Assembly: GCA_019120545.1 (NCBI GenBank) | Contig: DWUX01000228.1 | Location: forward strand, 1-35,825 | Direction: 5' to 3' | Length of the DNA: 35,825 nt | DNA from: Candidatus Blautia stercoripullorum | GTDB lineage: Bacteria; Bacillota; Clostridia; Lachnospirales; Lachnospiraceae | In this document: piece by piece, positions 29,466 through 35,825 of the stretch | How the letters are laid out: every line of letters starts with the position of its first letter | How positions within the stretch are numbered: position 1 is the stretch's first letter | Made by a program: the position numbers and the translations under genes | The notes under the pieces: model-generated | What the model saw: only the letters and a program-made list of their open reading frames with translations | Database searches by the model: none | What the model was told of the DNA's origin: nothing

Positions 29466-30236
29466 GTGGGAAGAATTATTGCAATTGCTAATCAAAAAGG
29501 TGGTGTGGGAAAATCAACCACTGCTATTAATCTTTCTGCATGTTTAGCAGAAAAAAATCAAAAAGTATTATTGATAGACATTGATCCTCAGGGAAATGCT
29601 ACCAGTGGAGTAGGGATTGATAAAAATGAGGCGGAAAATACCCTATATGAACTGCTGGTAGGTGAATGTGAACTGAAAGACTGTATTATAGAAAATGTCT
29701 ATGATAATCTTTCTCTGATACCATCTAATGTTAATCTTTCTGGAGCTGAGATAGAATTGGTAGGGATTGATGGAAGAGAGTTTTTATTAAAAAATCATAT
29801 TGACACCATCCGGAATGATTATGATTTTATCATTATGGACTGTCCGCCTTCTCTGAATATCCTGACAATTAACGCTATGACAACTGCAGATTCTGTATTA
29901 GTCCCGATTCAGTGTGAATACTATGCTTTAGAGGGATTGACTCAGCTGATACACACCATAGAGTTGGTAAAAGAAAGACTGAATCCAAATCTGATCATAG
30001 AGGGTGTTGTCTTTACTATGTATGACGCAAGGACAAATCTTTCTCTTCAGGTGGTAGAGAATGTAAAGGCAAATCTGAATCAATCTATTTATAAGACGAT
30101 CATTCCAAGAAATGTACGACTGGCAGAGGCTCCCAGCTACGGAATGCCCATTAATCTATATGACACCCGATCTGTGGGGGCAGAGAGCTACAGGCTTCTG
30201 GCGGATGAAGTTTTACATAGGGAGGATGGAGAATGA
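29466..30236 (+). CDS. parA: Chromosome partitioning ATPase ParA/Soj
   Basis: A 256-residue ParA-family ATPase that acts with ParB at parS. It has the deviant Walker [25 protein letters not shown], and the C-terminal [17 protein letters not shown]. The frame is open from an ATG at 29412, but that has no ribosome site. The GTG at 29466 has AAGGGG nine bases upstream and gives the family start [13 protein letters not shown]. Its stop overlaps the parB start. Confidence 0.95.
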   Translation: MGRIIAIANQKGGVGKSTTAINLSACLAEKNQKVLLIDIDPQGNATSGVGIDKNEAENTLYELLVGECELKDCIIENVYDNLSLIPSNVNLSGAEIELVGIDGREFLLKNHIDTIRNDYDFIIMDCPPSLNILTINAMTTADSVLVPIQCEYYALEGLTQLIHTIELVKERLNPNLIIEGVVFTMYDARTNLSLQVVENVKANLNQSIYKTIIPRNVRLAEAPSYGMPINLYDTRSVGAESYRLLADEVLHREDGE

Positions 30237-31156
30237 CAGCAAAAAAAGGAGGTCTAGGCAGAGGGCTTGGCAGAGGTCTGGATGCAATGATAAGTGATAC
30301 TTCAAAAACCAGATCAACGGAAAAAGTCCAGGAAAAGCCTTCGCATCAGGAATCTGATCCAAAAGATAAGGTTTTTATGGTGAAGCTCAGTCAGGTGGAG
30401 CCTAACAGAAAACAGCCCAGGAAACAATTTGATGAAGACGCCCTGCTGGAACTGGCTGAATCCATAAAACAGTTCGGAGTGCTTCAGCCGCTGTTAGTTC
30501 AAAAGAAAGATGATTATTATGAGATCATCGCAGGCGAGCGGCGCTGGCGTGCATCGAAGATGGCAGGAGTGAAGGATATTCCTGTGATCGTAAAGAACTT
30601 TTCAGAACAGGAAACAGTAGAAATCTCCCTTATTGAGAATATACAGAGAGAAAATCTGAATCCTATAGAGGAAGCGGCGGCGTATAAACGGCTGATGGAA
30701 GAATTTCATCTGAAACAGGACACGATAGCAGAGCGTGTAGCAAAAAGCAGGACGGCCGTTACAAATTCTATGAGACTTTTAAAGCTGGATGAAAGAGTAC
30801 AGCAGATGCTGATCTCTGAAATGCTTACTACAGGCCATGCCAGAGCGCTTCTGTCTATAGAAGATAAGGAACTGCAGTACAATACAGCTGTAAAAGTCTT
30901 TGATGAAAAGATCAGTGTCCGGGAAACAGAAAAACTGGTAAAAGAAGTGTTGAAACCCGCCGGAAAAGAGAAGCCCCAGGAAAAAGACAGAGCCCAGGAT
31001 CTGATCTATGAACAGCTTGAAGAAAAAATCAAGGGTATCATAGGCTCAAAGGTAGCGATACACCGGAAAACTAAAGATAAAGGAAAGATTGAAATTTCGT
31101 ACTTTTCCCAGGAAGAACTGGAACGTATTGTGGAACTTTTAGAAACTATCAGATAA
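30233..31156 (+). CDS. parB: Chromosome partitioning protein ParB/Spo0J
   Basis: A 307-residue parS-binding CTPase. After a basic N-terminus ([17 protein letters not shown], which resembles the ParA-activating tail) comes the CTP-binding domain with [12 protein letters not shown] and [14 protein letters not shown]. The helix-turn-helix region is [24 protein letters not shown], followed by a C-terminal dimer domain. GGAGG lies seven bases before the ATG, which overlaps the parA stop. Confidence 0.95.
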   Translation: MTAKKGGLGRGLGRGLDAMISDTSKTRSTEKVQEKPSHQESDPKDKVFMVKLSQVEPNRKQPRKQFDEDALLELAESIKQFGVLQPLLVQKKDDYYEIIAGERRWRASKMAGVKDIPVIVKNFSEQETVEISLIENIQRENLNPIEEAAAYKRLMEEFHLKQDTIAERVAKSRTAVTNSMRLLKLDERVQQMLISEMLTTGHARALLSIEDKELQYNTAVKVFDEKISVRETEKLVKEVLKPAGKEKPQEKDRAQDLIYEQLEEKIKGIIGSKVAIHRKTKDKGKIEISYFSQEELERIVELLETIR

Positions 31157-31177
31157 TACAAAGGGGTAGGAAAACAG

Positions 31178-31702
31178 ATGAATAATTTTTTAAACGGACT
31201 GCAGCATTACTCGGGTGTCTTGGTTCTGTGCCTTCTGATCCTTGTGATCGCGCTTCTGGTCTGTATGCTGAATATGTACCTGGGATTAAGCAGACTGAAC
31301 AGAAAATATAAGATCTTTATGAAGGGCAAAGACGCACAGTCCCTGGAAAAACTTTTTAAAAGAAAATTTGATATGATCGAAAAGGTTGTCAGCAATGGAC
31401 AGATCAGTCTGGAAAATATCCAGAGATTGGAAAGTCTCTACAACAAGTCGCTGCATAAGTACGCGGTAGTAAAATATGATGCTTTTGAAGGTATGGGCGG
31501 AAAACTGAGCTTTGTGCTGGCAATGCTGGATAAAGATAATACAGGATTTCTTTTAAACGCTATCCACAGCAGAGATAATTGCTTTTTGTATATTAAAGAG
31601 GTGGTAAACGGGGAATCCTATGTAATGTTAACAGAAGAAGAAGTCCAGGCTCTGAAGGAAGCCGCCAACTTCGGAATAGAAGAAAGTGAATTTGATATCT
31701 GA
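31178..31702 (+). CDS. DUF4446 family membrane protein
   Basis: A 174-residue protein with one N-terminal transmembrane helix (about 13-35), a coiled-coil-like segment and a compact C-terminal domain (YAVVKYDAFEGMGGKLSFVLAMLDKDNTGFLLNAIHSRDNCFLYIKEV) characteristic of DUF4446. It is usually found directly after parB in clostridia; its function is unknown. It starts 21 bases after parB. Confidence 0.88.
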   Translation: MNNFLNGLQHYSGVLVLCLLILVIALLVCMLNMYLGLSRLNRKYKIFMKGKDAQSLEKLFKRKFDMIEKVVSNGQISLENIQRLESLYNKSLHKYAVVKYDAFEGMGGKLSFVLAMLDKDNTGFLLNAIHSRDNCFLYIKEVVNGESYVMLTEEEVQALKEAANFGIEESEFDI

Positions 31703-31751
31703 TTTTATGTAAATCAGAATAAAATATTATGTAAACCATAAGGAGAGAACA

Positions 31752-33038
31752 ATGTTAGACATTAAATTTTTAAGAGAAAATCCAGAAATCGTAAAACAGA
31801 ATATCCGGAATAAATTCCAGGACAGTAAACTTCCCCTTGTAGACCAGGTCATCGACCTGGATAAGAAGAACAGAGAGATCAAACAGGAAGTAGAAAGCCT
31901 GAGAGCAGAAAGAAATAAAATTTCTAAAATGATCGGCGGCCTGATGAAAGAAGGAAAAAAGGAAGAGGCTGAAGAGGCGAAGAAAAAAGTAACTGCCAAA
32001 GCCCAGAGAGTAGAGGAACTTTCCGCTCAGGAAAAAGAAGTAGAAGAAGAGATTAAAAAAATCATGATGACCATTCCAAACATCATTGATCCTTCGGTTC
32101 CTATTGGAAAAGATGACAGTGAGAATGTAGAAGTTCAGAGATACGGCGAGCCTGCAGTGCCGGATTTTGAGATTCCTTATCATACGGATATTATGGAAAG
32201 CTTTGACGGTCTGGATCTGGACAGCGCCAGAAAAGTTGCGGGAAACGGTTTTTATTACCTGATGGGAGATATCGCAAGACTTCATTCCGCAGTGATCTCC
32301 TATGCAAGAGATTTTATGATCAACAGAGGATTTACCTACTGTGTGCCTCCTTTTATGATCCGCAGCAATGTGGTCACCGGAGTTATGAGCTTTGCGGAAA
32401 TGGACGCTATGATGTATAAGATCGAAGGAGAAGACTTATATCTCATCGGAACCAGCGAACATTCTATGATCGGAAAGTTTATTGATACCATTATCCCGGA
32501 GGAGGAGCTTCCCAAAACACTTACCAGTTATTCTCCCTGCTTCCGTAAGGAAAAAGGAGCCCATGGAATTGAAGAAAGAGGAGTTTACAGGATCCATCAG
32601 TTTGAGAAACAGGAGATGATCGTAGTCTGCAAGCCGGAAGAAAGCCCTATGTGGTTTGATAAATTATGGCAGAATACCGTAGACTTGTTCCGTTCCATGG
32701 ATATCCCGGTAAGAACTCTGGAATGCTGCTCCGGAGATCTGGCAGATCTGAAAGTAAAATCTGTAGACGTTGAGGCATGGTCTCCAAGACAGAAGAAATA
32801 CTTTGAGGTAGGAAGCTGCTCCAACTTAGGAGACGCTCAGGCAAGAAGACTTCAGATCCGCGTAAACGGAAAAGATGGAAAATATCTGGCACATACATTA
32901 AATAACACTGTAGTGGCTCCTCCCAGAATGCTTATCGCATTTCTGGAGAATAATCTCCAGGAAGACGGCTCTGTAAAGATTCCGGAAGCACTGAGACCTT
33001 ACATGGGAGGCGCTGAAGTTATTAAGCCCAAGAAATAA
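31752..33038 (+). CDS. serS: Seryl-tRNA synthetase
   Basis: A 428-residue class II synthetase that charges tRNA-Ser. A long antiparallel coiled coil (about 25-105) is followed by the catalytic domain. Motif 2 is FRKEKGAHGIEERGVYRIHQFEKQE and motif 3 lies around LNNTVVAPPRMLIAFLE, a form seen in clostridial enzymes instead of the more common GLAVGRTLVAILE. The upstream gap is only 49 bases and has no T-box leader. GGAGAG precedes the ATG. Confidence 0.96.
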   Translation: MLDIKFLRENPEIVKQNIRNKFQDSKLPLVDQVIDLDKKNREIKQEVESLRAERNKISKMIGGLMKEGKKEEAEEAKKKVTAKAQRVEELSAQEKEVEEEIKKIMMTIPNIIDPSVPIGKDDSENVEVQRYGEPAVPDFEIPYHTDIMESFDGLDLDSARKVAGNGFYYLMGDIARLHSAVISYARDFMINRGFTYCVPPFMIRSNVVTGVMSFAEMDAMMYKIEGEDLYLIGTSEHSMIGKFIDTIIPEEELPKTLTSYSPCFRKEKGAHGIEERGVYRIHQFEKQEMIVVCKPEESPMWFDKLWQNTVDLFRSMDIPVRTLECCSGDLADLKVKSVDVEAWSPRQKKYFEVGSCSNLGDAQARRLQIRVNGKDGKYLAHTLNNTVVAPPRMLIAFLENNLQEDGSVKIPEALRPYMGGAEVIKPKK

Positions 33039-33052
33039 ATGGAGGTTACCTA

Positions 33053-33934
33053 TTGCACAGTTATTTGAAAGCAATCGGATTTTCAGATATAGCTGAAAAG
33101 AGAGAGCTGGATACCATCCTTCAGGATGTGATCCAGAACTATGACGAAAAAACCGTTGTAGAAGACAGGAGCAATCATCTGTTTACAGAACTGTCTAAAA
33201 TGTACGGCTGTGATTTCGGGATCACGGTCTGCGGAGAATATGACGAGGACGATCAGTTCCAGATGGAATACTATTTTCCCTATTTCCGGGGAACCGGAGT
33301 CACTATGCAGGAAGAGGTGGTCATCGAAAAACATGCGGGGAAAGAATCCTATGCAGGGGCCTGCGACGATCTCCGCATAGGGGTGACGATTATTTTTTAC
33401 CTCCAGAACGCAGGAGAATATCTGACTCAGAGAAACCGGGGACATTACTCCGGAGGCGTCCACAGCCTTACTCTTTCCGGCCTTGCCAGAAAGGGGACCA
33501 TCCTTCTTCCTGTACTGAAGAAGCAGGAGAACAAAGAAGAGGAAGAAGAAAAAAGCATCAACAGAGGCAGACTCATGGCGGCAGCCAAAAACGGCGACGA
33601 AGAGGCCATGGAGAGCCTTACCATAGAGGACATGGATACATATTCTATGATCTCAAAAAGAGTGGAAAACGAGGATGTGTACAGTATAGTAGACAGCTAC
33701 TTCATGCCTTATGGTATGGAATGCGACCTGTATAATATTATGGGAGAGATCCTGGAATGTTCTAAAGTCCAGAACGTGCTTACAGGAGATACCATATATG
33801 AAATGCGGATCTGCTGCAATGATATTGAACTGGATGTCTGTGTAAATGAAAGCGATCTTCTGGGAGAACCTATGAAGGGAAGACGGTTTAAAGGAGTCGT
33901 ATGGCTTCAGGGGTATGTGGACTTTGAATATTGA
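33053..33934 (+). CDS. DUF3881 family protein
   Basis: A 293-residue soluble protein, matching by memory the Lachnospiraceae DUF3881 family (starts MHSYLKAIGFSDI; contains FFPYFRGTG-like EYYFPYFRGTGVTMQEEV). A TTG start at 33053 is supported by GGAGG seven bases upstream. It has no signal peptide or membrane segment. It follows serS by 14 bases and ends at the terminator. Function unknown. Confidence 0.75.
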   Translation: MHSYLKAIGFSDIAEKRELDTILQDVIQNYDEKTVVEDRSNHLFTELSKMYGCDFGITVCGEYDEDDQFQMEYYFPYFRGTGVTMQEEVVIEKHAGKESYAGACDDLRIGVTIIFYLQNAGEYLTQRNRGHYSGGVHSLTLSGLARKGTILLPVLKKQENKEEEEEKSINRGRLMAAAKNGDEEAMESLTIEDMDTYSMISKRVENEDVYSIVDSYFMPYGMECDLYNIMGEILECSKVQNVLTGDTIYEMRICCNDIELDVCVNESDLLGEPMKGRRFKGVVWLQGYVDFEY

Positions 33935-33972
33935 GAGTCCGGGAAAAAGAAAACAGAATAAAAAAATAGAGG

Positions 33973-34020
33973 CCGCCGGGTTTCTTTCAGTGAAAAGACT
34001 GGGAGAAATCCGGCGGTTTT
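33973..34020 (+). terminator. Terminator of the parAB-serS-DUF3881 operon
   Basis: CCGCCGGGTTTCT (33973-33985) pairs with AGAAATCCGGCGG (34004-34016) over 13 positions with one G-U, followed by TTTTACTTTT. Confidence 0.87.
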
Positions 34021-34039
34021 ACTTTTATTTTACAGGACT

Positions 34040-34177
34040 TTGCCTCTGGATTTTACATGGCTATGATAGGATTAAACTGGCTTATTCTAAACTTCTATGT
34101 CCGCAGACGCGGACTTCATTACGCATAAAAAATATTTCAGACCTGAACTACCCCGGTTTTGGAAAAGCTGATCCGTA
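34040..34177 (+). promoter_or_regulatory. Candidate sigI-rsgI promoter region
   Basis: Two candidates are seen. TTGCCT (34040-34045), 16 bases, TATGAT (34062-34067) is a fair sigma-A promoter. Closer to the gene, ACCCC (34150-34154), 19 bases, CGTA (34174-34177) resembles the C-rich -35 and CGWA -10 reported for SigI-dependent promoters. A short GTCCGC-AGAC-GCGGAC hairpin (34099-34114) lies between. Confidence 0.35.
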
Positions 34178-34203
34178 ATCTATTAATAGGAGGAAACCGT
34201 AGT

Positions 34204-34932
34204 ATGAACGAGGAGAGGGATATACTCCGGCAGGTCAGGGCTGCCAGGGAAGATATGGGGGCGGCCGATGCATTTATTCGTACATACATGCCCTTTATTA
34301 AAGCAGAAACCGCAAAATTTCTCCGCCGCCCGCCTGTAGAGGGACATGATGATGAACTGAGCATTGCCATGATCGCTTTTCATGAAGCGATACAAAGCTA
34401 TTCCCAGGTAAGGGGAGCCTTTTTTAAATACGCGGCCATGCTGATAAAAAGCCGGCTGATAGACTATCACCGGAAAGAAAAAAGACACAGTAAGATCATC
34501 TCTCTGGAAACGCCTGTAGGAGAAGAGGAAGAAAAATCTCTGGGAGAGACTCTGTCTGACGGGAAGGACCATAGTGAGGAGATGACTCTCCGGGAGGCCA
34601 CAAGAGAAGAAATCCAGGAGCTGACCAGACAGATGGCGGAATTCGGCGTTTCTCTTACAGATGTGGCAGAAAACTGTCCCAGACAGGAAAGAACGCTGAA
34701 CGCCTGCAGAAAGGCTTTGTATTATGCAAAGGAACATCCTGAGATTCTGGAAGAACTGCTTCGGACCAAACGGCTGCCGACAGCCAGATTATGTCAGGAA
34801 AGCGGTGTACAGAGAAAGACTATGGAACGTCACAGAAAATATATGGTGGCTCTGCTGCTGATCTATACAAATGGATATGAAATAATCAGAGGCCATCTAA
34901 AACAGGTTATGAAAGGAGTGACAGAAAAATGA
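34204..34932 (+). CDS. sigI: RNA polymerase sigma factor SigI
   Basis: A 242-residue sigma factor of the SigI subgroup. Region 2 reads ELSIAMIAFHEAIQSYSQVRGAFFKYAAMLIKSRLIDYHRKEKR. The C-terminal DNA-binding part is LCQESGVQRKTMERHRKYMVALLLIYTNGYEIIRGHL. ATG 34204 is chosen for AGGAGG ten bases upstream; an ATG at 34159 is less likely. Its stop overlaps the rsgI start, as in other sigI-rsgI pairs. SigI responds to heat in Bacillus and to polysaccharide in C. thermocellum. Confidence 0.9.
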   Translation: MNEERDILRQVRAAREDMGAADAFIRTYMPFIKAETAKFLRRPPVEGHDDELSIAMIAFHEAIQSYSQVRGAFFKYAAMLIKSRLIDYHRKEKRHSKIISLETPVGEEEEKSLGETLSDGKDHSEEMTLREATREEIQELTRQMAEFGVSLTDVAENCPRQERTLNACRKALYYAKEHPEILEELLRTKRLPTARLCQESGVQRKTMERHRKYMVALLLIYTNGYEIIRGHLKQVMKGVTEK

Positions 34933-35825
34933 GTTATATTGTTATGGAATGCCACTCCAGCTATGCCATTCTTCTTGATGAGAACGGCTGTTTTTTCAAG
35001 GCTGCCAATCTTCATTACGAGGTAGGACAGAAGGTCTATGATCCTGTCCTTATGAAAGAAGAATCTTCCAGAAAATTCCGGCCGGCAAGATGGATCGCCG
35101 GAAGCGCGGCCGCTATAGCCGCCTGCTTTCTTCTGGTTTTCGGGGCAGGATATTATCGGAACCATATGGTTTCATATTCCTCTATTTATCTCACCATTAA
35201 TCCGGAGATCCAGATGGATCTTAACCGGAGAGGAGAGGTATTGGACCTGGAAGGGATCAATGAGGATGGAAAGCTTCTTCTGGAAGGCTATGAAGGAAGA
35301 GGCAAGGACAAGACCATGGTCGCAGATGAGCTGATCGACAGAGCCATCGATATGGGATTTTTGTCTGAAGGAGGCCAGATATCTTTTTCCATAGATTCTC
35401 CCGATGAAGCCTTGTTCCGGCAATACGGAGAAGAACTGAAAGAAGAGGTGAACCGCCATCTGAAAGACAGGTTTTCGATTACTATAGAGATTATTGACCC
35501 TCATACAGGAGAGTCGGAAACAACTTCTGTAGAAAAGCCTGGACAGGAGGAAACCGGGCAGACGGAACAGGCCCAGCCCGAGCCTGAGACAGAAGCCAGC
35601 CCGCCGGCTGCTTCCAGTCCTGAACCGGCTGCCCCTCAGACATCCGGAGATTCAGATTATGGTCCCGGCAGCGGCGGGGATACACAGTACAGTCAGCCGG
35701 AACCTCAGCCGGTTCAGCCGGCAGCTCCTGTTTATTCAGAGGAGGGAGAATCTGACTATGATGAATATGAGGGGGAGAGCGATTATGAAGATGAAGAAGA
35801 GGAAGATGAGGAGGAGGATGAAGAG
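34929..35825 (+). CDS. rsgI: Anti-sigma factor RsgI family, cut by window edge
   Basis: 299 codons are open to the edge; the 3' end is outside. Residues 1-48 (MSYIVMECHSSYAILLDENGCFFKAANLHYEVGQKVYD) are the cytoplasmic SigI-binding domain. A transmembrane helix follows (about 54-76), then the RsgI-like extracytoplasmic domain (SSIYLTINPEIQMDLNRRGEVLDLEG, to about 190). After that comes a Pro/Glu/Ser-rich linker and a nearly pure Glu/Asp stretch at the edge. No carbohydrate-binding module is seen yet. Confidence 0.88.
   Translation, partial: MSYIVMECHSSYAILLDENGCFFKAANLHYEVGQKVYDPVLMKEESSRKFRPARWIAGSAAAIAACFLLVFGAGYYRNHMVSYSSIYLTINPEIQMDLNRRGEVLDLEGINEDGKLLLEGYEGRGKDKTMVADELIDRAIDMGFLSEGGQISFSIDSPDEALFRQYGEELKEEVNRHLKDRFSITIEIIDPHTGESETTSVEKPGQEETGQTEQAQPEPETEASPPAASSPEPAAPQTSGDSDYGPGSGGDTQYSQPEPQPVQPAAPVYSEEGESDYDEYEGESDYEDEEEEDEEEDEE

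Overview
The window is the replication-origin region of a low-to-moderate GC Firmicute, most likely a gut Lachnospiraceae (Blautia, Ruminococcus gnavus or Dorea type). The basis is gene content and order: gyrA-gyrB-recF-yaaA-dnaN-dnaA, then oriC, then rpmH-rnpA-yidD-yidC-jag-mnmE-mnmG-rsmG, then parA-parB-DUF4446-serS-DUF3881-sigI-rsgI. The genus call is inference.

Layout. Positions 1-274 hold the 5' part of a tRNA-Ser(GCU) with a strong promoter and a long 3' hairpin behind lacZ. From 275 to 13386 all genes run leftward, away from the origin: dnaA, dnaN, an S4-domain protein, recF, gyrB, gyrA and a small lipoprotein, then a terminator, then plsC and a beta-galactosidase. Positions 13387-14116 are oriC, with at least six perfect DnaA boxes. 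A second box cluster lies between dnaA and dnaN, so the origin is bipartite as in Bacillus. From 14117 rightward come ribosomal protein L34, RNase P protein, membrane insertion (YidD, YidC), the RNA-binding Jag, tRNA U34 modification (MnmE, MnmG), 16S rRNA methylation (RsmG) and a rubredoxin-glutamate synthase-like protein. A four-gene Gld-type ABC cassette (23.0-27.9 kb) and a head-on alpha/beta hydrolase separate rsmG from parAB. Three perfect parS sites surround the hydrolase and the parA promoter. The right end has serS, DUF3881, and the start of a SigI/RsgI sigma/anti-sigma pair cut by the window edge.

How it works together: DnaA and its boxes, the clamp, gyrase and ParAB-parS form the initiation, elongation and segregation module. 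Genes are co-directional with replication on both arms, except the hydrolase.

The least explained feature is a pair of long palindromic elements (22738-22890 and 27948-28091). Their outer arms are unrelated in sequence along most of their length, yet both enclose the same roughly 56-nt core with a hairpin that keeps its pairing by compensatory change. They bracket the ABC cassette. A second unusual signal is an inverted pair of perfect DnaA boxes in the mnmE-mnmG gap, 4.5 kb from oriC.
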